Shown: piece after piece, positions 10,082 to 19,302 of the stretch
Layout: the number at the start of each line of letters is the position of its first letter
Position numbering within the stretch: position 1 is the first letter of the stretch
Source: Halalkalibacter alkaliphilus
GTDB lineage: Bacteria > Bacillota > Bacilli > Bacillales > Bacillaceae_D
Assembly (NCBI RefSeq): GCF_023555415.1
Contig: NZ_JAKRYL010000004.1
Location: 186,001-250,000 of the forward strand
Direction of reading: 5' to 3'
Length of the DNA: 64,000 nt
Made by a program: the position numbers and the translations under genes
The notes under the pieces: generated by a model
What the model saw: the letters and a program-made list of their open reading frames with translations, nothing else
Told to the model about the DNA's origin: nothing
Databases searched by the model: none

Positions 10082-10107
10082 GCACCTCAAGTTTGAGGTG
10101 TTTTTCT
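10082..10107 (+). terminator. Terminator of yneF
   Basis: GCACCTCAA pairs with TTGAGGTGT, followed by TTTTTC, 13 bases after the stop. Confidence 0.85.
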
Positions 10108-10269
10108 ACTTTTATTGGATTTACTCTTAGTGGCCATATAGTACCACAACCTTCTGTTTTTTGAAGGGAAAAGGAATCACAACAAGGTATGTCGAATAAT
10201 CGTATGAGTTTGTTCTAAAGGTGAATTGCAGAAAGGCCAACGTTGGATAGGAAAGGTGTCGTGTGAAAA

Positions 10270-12033
10270 GTGAAAGTGTTTAAAGATTTGTGGTGGTTTT
10301 TTAAAAAAGAAAAAGTATCGTATGGGCTAGGCATTGTTGTGTTAGCTCTTGTTTCCCTTCTTACATTAACACCTCCATTAATTGTTGGGATCATAGTGGA
10401 CCACATAGTAGATGTAACATTAACAATAAACATTTTACTAATGTGGGTTGGTGTTTTATTGTTAATTGGCATTCTTACGTACGGTTTACGGTTTGTTTGG
10501 AGAGTCCTTATCTTTGGAGCATCAATTCGATTAGCAAGGTTGCTTCGAAATCGATTATATGAACATTTTACAAATATGTCTCATCGCTTTTATCAACGTC
10601 ATAGAACAGGTGATTTAATGGCGCATGCAACGAATGATATTCGAGCAGTGCAAATGACAGCTGGCCAAGGAGTGTTAACATTAGTTGATTCATTAACGAT
10701 GGGTGGATTTGTTATTATTACGATGGCAGCGACCATTAACTGGAAATTGACACTGATCTGTTTAATTCCGATGCCTTTTATGGCTTATTTAACGAGTTAC
10801 TATGGAACGCTTTTACATAAGCGATTTCACTTAGCACAATCCGCTTTTTCGCAATTAAATGATACTGTTCAAGAAAGTGTGACGGGAGTACGTGTGGCAA
10901 AAACATTTGGCCAAGAAGAGGATGAAATCAATCGATTTAAGGATAAATCAAATGAAGTTGTTGAGAGAAACGTAGCTGTTGCTAAAATTGATGCATTATT
11001 TGATCCAACCATTTCTTTGATCGTCGGAATATCATATTTTTTAGCAGTTGTTTTTGGAGCACGTTTTGTCATTGCTGACGAAATGACAATTGGTCAATTA
11101 ACGAGTTTTACTTTATATCTTGGCCTGTTGATCTGGCCAATGTTAGCGTTTGGATGGCTATTTAATATCGTTGAACGTGGACGCGCTTCTTATGATCGAA
11201 TTTCTTCATTGTTAGCAGAAAAACAAGATATTACAGATGATTTTGCAAAGAGTGATAACAAAGCAACTGGAGACATCGATGTCTCCATACAAAAATTTTC
11301 ATATCCAGGAAGTGATGATTATGCTTTGCAGGATATTGAGTTTACACTAAAACAAGGACAAACGTTAGGTATTGTTGGGAAAACGGGGAGTGGCAAGTCA
11401 ACGATAATTCGTCTTCTTCAGAGAGAATATGATATAGAACATGGGGTCATTACCATTGGCGGTAAAAGGCTTGAAGAGTATAAGTTAGATGACTTAAAAG
11501 CTAGTTTCGGGAATGTACCACAAGATCACTTTCTCTTTTCAGCAACAATTGCTGACAATGTGGCATTTGCAAAACCTAGTGCATCTATAAAAGAAATTAT
11601 GAACAGTTGTAAGCTTGCTAGTATTCATGATGATATTATTGGGTTTAAAGATGGATATGAAACAGTCGTAGGTGAACGTGGTGTGACATTATCGGGAGGT
11701 CAAAAACAACGGATTGCGATTTCAAGGGCTGTTTTGCCAGACCCGAATGTGTTGATTTTAGATGATTCTTTATCAGCAGTCGATGCGAAGACAGAGGAAC
11801 AGATCCTTGAATCATTAAGGATAAATCGTGCTGGGAAAACGACCATTATTACTGCACATCGACTTAGTGCCATTAAGCATGCCAATTTGATTATTGTTTT
11901 AGACGAAGGGCGAATTATCCAACGTGGGGATCATTCTACATTAATGAAAGGAGATGGTTGGTACCGGAGAATGTATGAGCACCAACAATTAGAAGAGTTA
12001 GTGGAACAAGGAGGTCAGCAGGATGAAACATAA
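10270..12033 (+). CDS. Heterodimeric ABC exporter subunit, BmrC (YheI)-like
   Basis: A 587-residue half-transporter with six membrane helices (about 15-300) and a C-terminal ATPase. Walker A is GKTGSGKST, the signature is LSGGQKQR, and Walker B reads NVLILDDSLSAVD. The catalytic glutamate after Walker B is aspartate, which marks the degenerate half of heterodimeric exporters such as BmrCD. The membrane domain text (FYQRHRTGDLMAHATNDI, GQGVLTLVDSL) resembles YheI. The partner follows with an 11-base overlap. The start is GTG at 10270 behind AGGAAAGGTG. BmrCD exports drugs and is induced late in growth in B. subtilis; the substrate here is inferred only. The locus replaces ccdA-yneI of B. subtilis. 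Confidence 0.75.
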   Translation: MKVFKDLWWFFKKEKVSYGLGIVVLALVSLLTLTPPLIVGIIVDHIVDVTLTINILLMWVGVLLLIGILTYGLRFVWRVLIFGASIRLARLLRNRLYEHFTNMSHRFYQRHRTGDLMAHATNDIRAVQMTAGQGVLTLVDSLTMGGFVIITMAATINWKLTLICLIPMPFMAYLTSYYGTLLHKRFHLAQSAFSQLNDTVQESVTGVRVAKTFGQEEDEINRFKDKSNEVVERNVAVAKIDALFDPTISLIVGISYFLAVVFGARFVIADEMTIGQLTSFTLYLGLLIWPMLAFGWLFNIVERGRASYDRISSLLAEKQDITDDFAKSDNKATGDIDVSIQKFSYPGSDDYALQDIEFTLKQGQTLGIVGKTGSGKSTIIRLLQREYDIEHGVITIGGKRLEEYKLDDLKASFGNVPQDHFLFSATIADNVAFAKPSASIKEIMNSCKLASIHDDIIGFKDGYETVVGERGVTLSGGQKQRIAISRAVLPDPNVLILDDSLSAVDAKTEEQILESLRINRAGKTTIITAHRLSAIKHANLIIVLDEGRIIQRGDHSTLMKGDGWYRRMYEHQQLEELVEQGGQQDET

Positions 12034-13834
12034 GGATCAAGTCTTAACGAATCACGAGCAAAGAGCAATTCTTTGGCGTTTACTTCGTTATGCGAAGAAA
12101 CATATGAAATCACTTATGATTGCATTTACTTTGCTCCTCCTTGCAACAGGTGCAGAGCTTCTCGGCCCCATCTTAATAAAGATTTTTATAGATGATTATT
12201 TAACACCGCGGAACTTTCCGTTTGAACCTTTATTATGGTTAGCAGTTATTTACGTTGTACTACATCTGTCCTCTGTTTTTATTAATTACTTTCAAGCATT
12301 TATGTTTCAAAAAATATCTTTGAAAATTGTTCAGCAACTTCGAGTTGATGTTTTTTCAAATGTCGAACGACAAGGCCTTGCATTCTTTGATCGTACCCCT
12401 GCTGGTGGACTGATTTCTCGAATTACGAACGATACAGAGTCTATAAAAGAGTTTTATTTAACAGTTCTTGCAAACTTTGTTCAGAACATTATGTTCCTAA
12501 TTGGAATATTTATAGCAATGTTTTATTTGAATCCGACTCTTGGTCTTTTCTGTCTTGTCTTATTACCGATTATTTTTGGATTAATGCAGTTATATCGAAA
12601 AATCAGCTCTAAATTTTATGCGGACATGAGTGAAAAGGTAAGTCAACTAAATGCGAAAATGAATGAAACAATCCAAGGAATGGCCATCGTTCAAATGTTT
12701 CGTCAGGAGAGGCGTCTTCGAAAAGAGTTTGGTGAGGTGAATGAAGAGCATCTCCAAGCTGGTATGAAGAGCATGAAGTTGGATGGCCTTTTGTTAAGAC
12801 CAATGGTTGACTTAATTTCAATATTGGCCCTCATTTTGGTTTTAAGCTATTTTGGGATTACGTCTTTTACAAGCCCGGTTGAAATAGGAGTCTTATATGC
12901 ATTTGTTAACTATTTGGATCGTTTCTTCGAGCCAGTTAATCAAATGATGATGCGCTTATCACTTTTTCAACAAGCTATTGTATCAGCAGGACGTGTCTTT
13001 AAGCTGATGGACTATGAGGAATATGCACCATCAAAGCAAGGTCGAGGATTGCCTAAAATTGAAGAAGGTAGCATTGAATTTAAGAATGTTTCTTTTTCTT
13101 ATGACGGTGAAACGGATGTTCTGAAAAATATTTCATTTTCAGTAAAAAAAGGGGAAACTGTAGCTCTCGTTGGTCATACAGGAAGTGGAAAAAGTTCGAT
13201 CATCAATTTGTTAATGAGATTTTACCATCTTGATAGAGGGGAGATTGTCATTGATGGACAATCAATCCATCATTTTGATAACAAGGAATTAAGGAATAAT
13301 ATCGGACTTGTTCTTCAAGACCCATTTCTCTATACAGGTACCATATCGAGTAATATTCGTTTATATCGGAACGATTTAACTGACTATCATATAAAAGAAG
13401 CTGCTAGATTTGTACGGGCAAATGAATTTATTGAGAGATTACCACTTTCTTACGATGCCAAAGTAACTGAAAGAGGTTCGACCTTTTCGAGTGGTCAGAG
13501 ACAGCTTTTATCCTTCGCTCGAACAATTGTCACAAATCCAAAAATTCTTATATTAGATGAGGCGACAGCAAATGTTGATACTGAAACTGAGGAGGCAATC
13601 CAAGATGCCTTGAAACGAATGCAAAAAGGAAGAACTACAATAGCGATTGCCCATCGGTTATCGACGATTAAGGATGCAGATCAAATTATTGTTCTTCATA
13701 AAGGTGAGATTGTTGAACGTGGTAACCATATAGAGTTATTAGAACAAAAAGGTCTATATCATAAGATGTATTTACTGCAAAAAGGGTCATCCGAATTAGA
13801 AAGTGCTGACTCCCAGATTAAAGTAAAGAAATGA
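12023..13834 (+). CDS. Heterodimeric ABC exporter subunit, BmrD (YheH)-like
   Basis: A 603-residue partner of the preceding gene with six membrane helices and an ATPase domain. Walker A is GHTGSGKSS, Walker B is ILILDEATANVD with the catalytic Glu kept, but the signature is FSSGQRQLL instead of LSGGQ. Together with the Asp in the partner this gives one consensus and one degenerate ATP site, as expected for a BmrC/BmrD or TM287/288-type heterodimer. The N-terminus (GAELLGPILIKIFIDDYL) resembles YheH, although YheH is longer. The ATG at 12023 lies inside the 3' end of the upstream gene with AAGGAGG before it, so expression is coupled. Confidence 0.78.
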   Translation: MKHKDQVLTNHEQRAILWRLLRYAKKHMKSLMIAFTLLLLATGAELLGPILIKIFIDDYLTPRNFPFEPLLWLAVIYVVLHLSSVFINYFQAFMFQKISLKIVQQLRVDVFSNVERQGLAFFDRTPAGGLISRITNDTESIKEFYLTVLANFVQNIMFLIGIFIAMFYLNPTLGLFCLVLLPIIFGLMQLYRKISSKFYADMSEKVSQLNAKMNETIQGMAIVQMFRQERRLRKEFGEVNEEHLQAGMKSMKLDGLLLRPMVDLISILALILVLSYFGITSFTSPVEIGVLYAFVNYLDRFFEPVNQMMMRLSLFQQAIVSAGRVFKLMDYEEYAPSKQGRGLPKIEEGSIEFKNVSFSYDGETDVLKNISFSVKKGETVALVGHTGSGKSSIINLLMRFYHLDRGEIVIDGQSIHHFDNKELRNNIGLVLQDPFLYTGTISSNIRLYRNDLTDYHIKEAARFVRANEFIERLPLSYDAKVTERGSTFSSGQRQLLSFARTIVTNPKILILDEATANVDTETEEAIQDALKRMQKGRTTIAIAHRLSTIKDADQIIVLHKGEIVERGNHIELLEQKGLYHKMYLLQKGSSELESADSQIKVKK

Positions 13835-13848
13835 GCGATAATGAGAAA

Positions 13849-13886
13849 AAAGAGAACCACAGTCATTTTTGAAGGTGGTTCTCTTT
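13849..13886. terminator. Convergent terminator, overlaps the Spo0E-like gene end
   Basis: AAAGAGAACCAC pairs with GTGGTTCTCTTT. It serves the ABC operon on the + strand and contains the last codons and stop of the Spo0E-like gene on the - strand. Confidence 0.8.
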
Positions 13887-14033
13887 ATTATTAGCATTTT
13901 CATAATGGTTCAGTAAAGTATCCAACTCTTGACTGACGGTTAATACTGCATGCGACGAAAGTCCTTTGATGAGGGCAAGTTCTATTAATTCATTTCGCTT
14001 TTGTTCTATTGTTCTAAGTAATCCTTCGCTCAT
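13863..14033 (-). CDS. Spo0E-family aspartyl-phosphate phosphatase
   Basis: A short reading frame of 56 residues: MSEGLLRTIEQKRNELIEL, then a second helix with the family signature SQELDTLLNHY. Spo0E-type proteins are small two-helix phosphatases that remove phosphate from Spo0A~P and delay sporulation; the SQELD motif is the active-site hallmark. Length and motif fit the family well. AGAAGGGA precedes the ATG. It ends inside the convergent terminator. The exact paralogue (Spo0E, YnzD or YisI type) cannot be told from this alone. Confidence 0.85.
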   Translation of the reverse strand: MSEGLLRTIEQKRNELIELALIKGLSSHAVLTVSQELDTLLNHYENANNKENHLQK

Positions 14034-14247
14034 AGAGATTCCCTTCTTCTCTAATTCTTGTAATAATTATACAAATTAACTAGTAAATTTACAACCATAA
14101 CTCAATAAAAGAAGGGGAAAATAGGTATTATCTCATAGGTCATGACTAATTCAAGCAGAAACTATTTGAATTAAATTGAAACAAGCCGCGCTTTCCTGTA
14201 TCTTTAAGTAATGAACAATTATCACCGATAAGAAAGGGGTGAGCAGC

Positions 14248-14757
14248 TTGGACGAAATATATATATGGATAACATCGGTTGGAGCTGTAATTATGGCATC
14301 ATTCGCAATTTTTATACGCTTAAAAGCGACGAAACGACCAGTGTCAGCGAAAAAAATTATTATACCACCGATCTTCATGTCAACGGGGTTTCTTATGTTT
14401 TTATATGAGCCGGCCCGACCAGCCTTTTTGCAGGTAATAGAAGCTGTTTTAGTTGGTATGATTTTTTCAATCCTGCTTATTAAAACATCAAAGTTTGAAA
14501 TAAGAGATCAACAAATTTACATGAAACGATCAAAAGCATTTGCGTTCATATTATTAGGGTTGCTGTTTGCTCGAATTATTTTTAAGCTGCTAATTGGAGA
14601 TACAATAAATGTAGAAGAATTAGCAGGTATGTTTTTTTTACTTGCATATGGAATGATTATTCCTTGGCGTATATCTATGTACATGAATTTTCGTCAACTA
14701 GAGAAAGGACTAAAAAATTCACTTCAGAGCAAAAGTACAATGCCTGTGGAGACTTAA
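14248..14757 (+). CDS. ccdC: CcdC (YneJ)-like membrane protein
   Basis: A 169-residue polytopic membrane protein with about five helices (IYIWITSVGAVIMASFAIF, IIIPPIFMSTGFLMFLY and others), matching the CcdC/YneJ family of B. subtilis, whose gene belongs to the ccdA-yneI-ccdC-yneK cluster. Despite its name, B. subtilis CcdC is not known to be essential for cytochrome c maturation. Here ccdA and yneI are not adjacent, but yneK lies downstream in opposite orientation. TTG at 14248 follows AAAGGGGTG with good spacing; GTG at 14239 overlaps that site and was rejected. Confidence 0.75.
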   Translation: MDEIYIWITSVGAVIMASFAIFIRLKATKRPVSAKKIIIPPIFMSTGFLMFLYEPARPAFLQVIEAVLVGMIFSILLIKTSKFEIRDQQIYMKRSKAFAFILLGLLFARIIFKLLIGDTINVEELAGMFFLLAYGMIIPWRISMYMNFRQLEKGLKNSLQSKSTMPVET

Positions 14758-14778
14758 GAGAAATCAGAATAAAACAAC

Positions 14779-14817
14779 AAAAGTAGACATGTCCCACAAG
14801 GGCACGTCTACTTTTTA
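14779..14817 (+). terminator. Terminator of ccdC
   Basis: AAAAGTAGAC-TG-CCC pairs with GGG-CA-GTCTACTTTT around an ACAA loop, followed by TT. Confidence 0.85.
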
Positions 14818-14825
14818 AATTAAAA

Positions 14826-14869
14826 GGTGGTGACTCAAAAGGTCTTTTTTGCCCTTTTAAGTCACCACC
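14826..14869. repeat. Long hairpin of the CAAAAGG-core family
   Basis: GGTGGTGACT-CAAAAGG pairs with CCTTTT-AAGTCACCACC (one mismatch) around a T-rich loop. It lies just after the ccdC terminator and before the 3' end of a - strand gene, so it may terminate that gene. See 51109-51151 and 47784-47827 for relatives. Confidence 0.75.
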
Positions 14870-14922
14870 GGAGCAATGAGCGTAGTCGCTATACTTTAGT
14901 AGCGAACCGGAGCCATTGCTCT
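14870..14922. repeat. Second hairpin abutting the 14826 hairpin
   Basis: GAGCAATG (14871-14878) pairs with CATTGCTC (14914-14921), with an inner TCGCTA/TAGCGA stem. The 11-base string CGCTCATTGCT read on the - strand also abuts the related hairpin at 47784, so the two modules travel together. Confidence 0.6.
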
Positions 14923-14949
14923 AACACTATTCAAACTTTTAAAACAGCC

Positions 14950-15066
14950 TTATTCCTTCACATCTTCTTTTGCGAGTCGTTTTAATGACTTAATTTTTCC
15001 ATGAGGATTCTGTGCCTCTTTGCGTGCTCTAAATTGTCGTTCGGCTTGTCTTTTTGATTGGCTCAT
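14950..15066 (-). CDS. Small basic protein, unknown
   Basis: A 38-residue, very basic peptide: MSQSKRQAERQFRARKEA then QNPHGKIKSLKRLAKEDVKE. It has no hydrophobic segment. The ATG follows AAAGGTGATGAAAT, a good ribosome site, and the hairpins at 14826-14922 lie downstream as likely terminators. I do not recognise the family; an RNA- or DNA-binding or spore-core role is conceivable from the charge but unproven. Confidence 0.55.
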   Translation of the reverse strand: MSQSKRQAERQFRARKEAQNPHGKIKSLKRLAKEDVKE

Positions 15067-15196
15067 ATTTCATCACCTTTAATCTTTATTGTCATTTGAA
15101 AAATGTTTTGCTTATCTAACTTCTAGGTTGTCAAATAGCAATTTATATTATCCAATGTTGAACAGAAAAAGATTTGGTAATTAGTTTAAATAGTAA

Positions 15197-15319
15197 GGCT
15201 CTTTTCGTAAAGATTGTTGCTGTGAAGAAATGTGCTTTCTCGTAGTGAAATGGAGCGCAATGGAACGAACATGTGGAGAAGTGTACTCCATAAAAACAAC
15301 AAGGTATGCGAAAATAGTC
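15197..15319. mobile_element. Short MITE-like element (internally deleted copy)
   Basis: A 123-bp element starts GGCTCTTTTCGTAAAGATTG and ends with CAACAAGGTATGCGAAAATA-GTC, imperfect terminal inverted repeats of about 22 bp. Both ends and the inner ATGGAGCG and GCAATGGAAC blocks align with the longer element at 31220-31437 read on the opposite strand; the GC-rich middle is missing here. The flanking 8-mers AATAGTAA and ATGAGTAA match at 6 of 8 positions, a possible decayed target duplication. It contains no gene. Confidence 0.7.
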
Positions 15320-15389
15320 ATGAGTAAAAAACACAAATCGAAGAAAAAAACAAAGGTTCAAGTATTCACATTAAAAAGGCCTATGCTTA

Positions 15390-15821
15390 TTAAGACGTTT
15401 CTAGAAGATCTTTATATGGTTTCATATCGATGTTTTTCTCTCGCAGTTTTTTCATGAGAAATTTATGGTCCCGCTTTGGTGTTGCAAGTATATACCCTCT
15501 AATAATATAATCTTGTGGCAGGTAATCAAGATTATCTTGTAACGCGAGTTCCCCGATCTTTCCTGCAATTTTTCCTTTTGCTACATCTCTAAATAATTCT
15601 GGAACAGGTTCGACTAAATCGTTTAACAAATCTCGTTGCTCGTCATTCCAAAGGTGTAATGTTTTTTCGATATAATAGTCCTGCCAATCTAAAATGGATT
15701 TACCATCTTCTTTTGGCAGCCTTTTAAGAAATTTCCGAAACATAAAATACCCACCAATAAACATTACTGTTATTAAAAAAATTGTCCATAAGACAATAAA
15801 CCACATAAACCAAGTAGGCAT
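15390..15821 (-). CDS. yneK: YneK (DUF2621) membrane-anchored protein
   Basis: A 143-residue protein with one N-terminal membrane helix (FMWFIVLWTIFLITVMFIGGYF) and a cytosolic domain containing KSILDWQDYYIEKTLHLW and VPELFRDVAKGKIAGKIGELAL, typical of the DUF2621 family represented by B. subtilis YneK. Its function is unknown. In B. subtilis it follows ccdC in the same direction; here it is inverted relative to ccdC, with a MITE-like element and a small gene between them, which suggests local rearrangement. The ATG follows AGGTG. Confidence 0.8.
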   Translation of the reverse strand: MPTWFMWFIVLWTIFLITVMFIGGYFMFRKFLKRLPKEDGKSILDWQDYYIEKTLHLWNDEQRDLLNDLVEPVPELFRDVAKGKIAGKIGELALQDNLDYLPQDYIIRGYILATPKRDHKFLMKKLREKNIDMKPYKDLLETS

Positions 15822-15949
15822 CGTTTTTCACCTCAACTTTTTATCATACTTATCCTACCATAAAAAATAAGAACCTGCACTCGAATACAATGAGTGATTC
15901 CAAATTGTAAAAACGTTTGGTAAGATAAGTATTCGAGGTGATGAAAATA

Positions 15950-16369
15950 ATGATTTATTTAATAAGCTATGCATTTCATATGCTTGTGTCAGTTTTGTTC
16001 TTTGTCTTAATTCCGCTTCCTTTTTTAATTAAAGGTAGTTTATTGGATGAGCCTGGCAGGTTTACACTGTTGTTGAAAATATACAAACGAATCATTTGGC
16101 TTGCTCATGGTGGCGTGATTATTGCCATTGTTTCCGGGTTTCTTATGACGACACAGTGGTTAACAGTGTGGTTTTTTATTGTTGTGTTAATTTGGTTAGC
16201 ATTAAGTGCCCTTCTTGGTATGACAGCAAAAGCTGTTCGGATTATTCTAGAGAATCTGGAGAAGGATAAAAAAGAAGATGATGAAATAACTAAGTTAAGA
16301 TTGTATAGCTTTTTACTAATGATTGCTATCCTATCAATGTTTATGATGAAAATTGTATTATACATATAA
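15950..16369 (+). CDS. Four-helix membrane protein, unknown
   Basis: A 139-residue integral membrane protein with four hydrophobic segments; the second and third enclose LAHGGVIIAIVSGFLMTTQW. His residues within helices (YAFHM near the N-terminus, LAHGG) are reminiscent of CopD/DUF2269-type proteins that may bind heme or metal, but this is only a resemblance. The start at 15950 was chosen for spacing to GAGGTG; two earlier in-frame starts overlap or crowd that site. It appears monocistronic upstream of ald. Confidence 0.5.
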   Translation: MIYLISYAFHMLVSVLFFVLIPLPFLIKGSLLDEPGRFTLLLKIYKRIIWLAHGGVIIAIVSGFLMTTQWLTVWFFIVVLIWLALSALLGMTAKAVRIILENLEKDKKEDDEITKLRLYSFLLMIAILSMFMMKIVLYI

Positions 16370-16504
16370 CAAAATAGTAAAAAAGTTTGGGGTTTGTGGT
16401 TTTTCACAAATGGTACAATGTACGTTTTGTAATGTAAACAATGTCATTGACTGTAAAAGTATCTATACTAACAGTAATCGAGAAATGCATAAGGAGGACC
16501 AATA

Positions 16505-17632
16505 ATGCTAATTGGAGTACCTAAGGAAATTAAAAACAATGAGAACCGCGTCGCGATGACTCCAGCAAGTGTTATGACACTCGTTCAGGCTGGTCATGAA
16601 GTAATCATTGAAAAGGATGCAGGATTAGGGAGTGGCTTTGAAGACGCTACGTATGTTCAAGCGGGTGCTGAAATCGAAGCTGACCCAGTAGCGATTTGGG
16701 AAAAAGTTGACATGATCATGAAAGTCAAAGAACCACTCCCTTCGGAATATGGATATTTTCGTAAAGGCCTAATTTTATTTACGTATTTACATCTTGCAGC
16801 AGAACCTGAGTTAGCTAAAGCGTTAGTTGAGAAAGAAGTTACTGCGATAGCTTATGAAACAGTTCAAGTAGGAAGAACGTTACCACTTCTTACACCGATG
16901 AGTGAGGTAGCTGGGCGAATGGCAGCTCAAATAGGGGCCCAATTCCTTGAAAAACCAAAAGGTGGGATGGGAATTCTTTTATCTGGTGTTCCTGGGGTAA
17001 AACGTGGGAAAGTAACAGTTATTGGTGGTGGAGTTGTTGGGACAAATGCAGCAAAAATTGCTATGGGTCTAGGGGCAGATGTGACAATTATGGATTTAAG
17101 TCCAGACCGTTTACGTCAGTTAGATGATTTATACGGAACCGACATACAAACACTTATGTCCAATCCTTTAAATATCGCTGAAGCCGTTGCTGATTCTGAC
17201 TTAGTGATTGGTGCAGTACTCATACCAGGTGCGAAGGCTCCTAAACTTGTTACAGAAGAAATGATTAAATCAATGAAACCTGGATCTGTAGTTGTTGATG
17301 TAGCGATTGACCAAGGTGGTATTATTGAAACGGTTGATCGAATTACGACACATGATGAGCCAACCTACACGAAACATGATGTTGTTCATTATGCCGTAGC
17401 CAATATGCCTGGTGCTGTTCCGCGAACGTCAACAATTGCGTTAACGAATGTGACAATTCCTTATGCACTTCAAATTGCTAATAAAGGAGTGCAGCTCGCT
17501 CTTACAGAGAATCATGCATTAGAGTTAGGGCTAAATACAGCAGCTGGAGCAGTTACGTATGCTGCCGTGGCTTCTGATTTAGGGTTGGAATATATGACAG
17601 CGAAAGAAGCACTGGAAAAATTAAATAAATAA
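16505..17632 (+). CDS. ald: Alanine dehydrogenase
   Basis: Ald (375 residues) interconverts L-alanine and pyruvate with NAD and ammonia; it is used for alanine catabolism and is needed for normal sporulation in B. subtilis. The N-terminus [20 protein letters not shown] is diagnostic. Active-site Lys and His lie in MKVKEPLP and YLHLAA, the NAD fold in [17 protein letters not shown], and the C-terminal segment [18 protein letters not shown] is fully conserved. AAGGAGGACC precedes the ATG. It stands alone, with a terminator downstream. Confidence 0.97.
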   Translation: MLIGVPKEIKNNENRVAMTPASVMTLVQAGHEVIIEKDAGLGSGFEDATYVQAGAEIEADPVAIWEKVDMIMKVKEPLPSEYGYFRKGLILFTYLHLAAEPELAKALVEKEVTAIAYETVQVGRTLPLLTPMSEVAGRMAAQIGAQFLEKPKGGMGILLSGVPGVKRGKVTVIGGGVVGTNAAKIAMGLGADVTIMDLSPDRLRQLDDLYGTDIQTLMSNPLNIAEAVADSDLVIGAVLIPGAKAPKLVTEEMIKSMKPGSVVVDVAIDQGGIIETVDRITTHDEPTYTKHDVVHYAVANMPGAVPRTSTIALTNVTIPYALQIANKGVQLALTENHALELGLNTAAGAVTYAAVASDLGLEYMTAKEALEKLNK

Positions 17633-17647
17633 GACAGACTAGTTAGT

Positions 17648-17682
17648 AAAGCCAATGAATAATGGACTTTTCATTGGCTTTA
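17648..17682 (+). terminator. Terminator of ald
   Basis: AAAGCCAATGA pairs with TCATTGGCTTT around a 12-base loop, 15 bases after the stop. There is little T tract beyond the arm. Confidence 0.7.
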
Positions 17683-17843
17683 CTGAACTGGTCTGTTTTT
17701 GTGAGAAAATCCTCATTCTTTGTCGATGGTTAGTTTCCTTATTTTCCAAAAAGTGATATGCTTAAACTAGTTGTAAGGAAAGTGAAAGTATGTCATTTTA
17801 TAAAGCTATTAACTACTAATTATAAATTCGGTGGGGTATTAAG

Positions 17844-19235
17844 ATGAACATATCGGAAACGGAGAATGAAATTTTAGACCGAATTACGGATCCATTTTAT
17901 GCGCTCGATCTAAACGGGAACTTTACATATATTAATACAGCTGCTTCAAGAATTCTACAACAAGATAGGGAAAAAATAATTGGGAAGAGTGTTTGGTCTG
18001 TCTTTCCAGAAACCGTTAAATTACCTTTATATAATCAATACACCAAAGCCCTCGAAAAACAAAAAACGGCTTCTTTTGAAATGTATTATCCGCCATTAAA
18101 GTTATGGTTTAGTATTACGGCATATCCTTCAAAAAAAGGCCTTTCTGTGTATTTTCAAGATATTACCAAACAGAAGCATTCCGTATTAAATCGTGAATCT
18201 CATTATGAGTCTTTATTTGAAAACAATCCAGATGCTGTTTATTCTTTTGACTTAGATGGGAACTTTCTCAGAGTAAATCCCGCAATGGAGCAATTAGTTG
18301 GCTATGACGAAGAGGAACTTTGTAAGATTTCCTATATTCCTTTAATATTAGATGAGAATTTAGAACAAACCAACAAGTACTTTATGGAGGCTACTCGAGG
18401 AATTACGCAAAATTATGAAACAAAAATAAGACATAAGAATGGAAATATTATTGATTTAAAAGTAACAAATATGCCCATTATTATTGGACAAGAAATTGTT
18501 GGTGTATACGGTATTGCTAAGGATATTTCTAACCAAAAAAGAACGGAAAAATTATTGTTTGAATCCGAGAAGTTAACTGCAGTCGGTCAGCTTGCAGCAT
18601 CGATTGCTCATGAAATTAGGAACCCGCTTACATCGATTAAAGGCTTCTTACAGTTAATTAAATCGACAGTAAAGGAAGTGCGTAGTGATTTTTTAGATAT
18701 TATGTCTGACGAAATAACAAGAATTGAAATGATTACTAGTGAATTGCTAGTGCTAGCTAAACCACAAGCTCTTGATTTCCAATACGAAGATTTAAATAGA
18801 ATCATTGAGGATGTTGTCATGCTGTTAAGTTCTCAGGCTTTAATTAATAATGTCGAAGTAATCACTGATATTGAAGACCTACCCAATGTGAAGTGTATAG
18901 GAAGCCAGTTAAAGCAAGTTTTTATTAACTTAATTAAAAACTCAATTGAGGCAATGCCAAATGGTGGAGAAGTCGTTATTTCTGCAAAGTTGTATAACTC
19001 AAAAGAAATTTTAATTCAAGTCGTCGACCAAGGAAGTGGGATTCCAAATGAGTTCCTTTCTAAAATTGGTACACCCTTTTATACAACAAAAGAAAAGGGA
19101 ACAGGTCTTGGATTAATGACAGCATTAAAAATTATTGATTCCCATAGCGGCAAATTGGAGATATCGAGTCTCCAAAATAAAGGGACAACGATTGAAATTT
19201 ATTTACCAGTTGAAGCAGAAGCTAAAACTAAATAA
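17844..19235 (+). CDS. Cytosolic sensor histidine kinase with two PAS domains (sporulation-kinase type)
   Basis: A 463-residue kinase without membrane helices. PAS domain 1 spans about 8-110 and PAS domain 2 about 120-230 (NNPDAVYSFDLDGNFLRVN, YGIAKDISNQK). HisKA carries the phospho-acceptor His256 in SIAHEIRNPLTSIKGF. HATPase follows with N box INLIKNSIEAM, G1 DQGSGIP and G2 GTGLGL. The architecture and H-box text match the KinA/KinE/KinB-type orphan kinases that feed the Spo0A phosphorelay. No response regulator is adjacent, as is usual for that group. The signal is unknown. GGTGGGG precedes the ATG. Confidence 0.85.
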   Translation: MNISETENEILDRITDPFYALDLNGNFTYINTAASRILQQDREKIIGKSVWSVFPETVKLPLYNQYTKALEKQKTASFEMYYPPLKLWFSITAYPSKKGLSVYFQDITKQKHSVLNRESHYESLFENNPDAVYSFDLDGNFLRVNPAMEQLVGYDEEELCKISYIPLILDENLEQTNKYFMEATRGITQNYETKIRHKNGNIIDLKVTNMPIIIGQEIVGVYGIAKDISNQKRTEKLLFESEKLTAVGQLAASIAHEIRNPLTSIKGFLQLIKSTVKEVRSDFLDIMSDEITRIEMITSELLVLAKPQALDFQYEDLNRIIEDVVMLLSSQALINNVEVITDIEDLPNVKCIGSQLKQVFINLIKNSIEAMPNGGEVVISAKLYNSKEILIQVVDQGSGIPNEFLSKIGTPFYTTKEKGTGLGLMTALKIIDSHSGKLEISSLQNKGTTIEIYLPVEAEAKTK

Positions 19236-19302
19236 AATCTCATTATAGAGCTTTAACAGACAGTGTCCCAATAAGTAGGGCTAATAAAGAGGATGATGAA
19301 AG

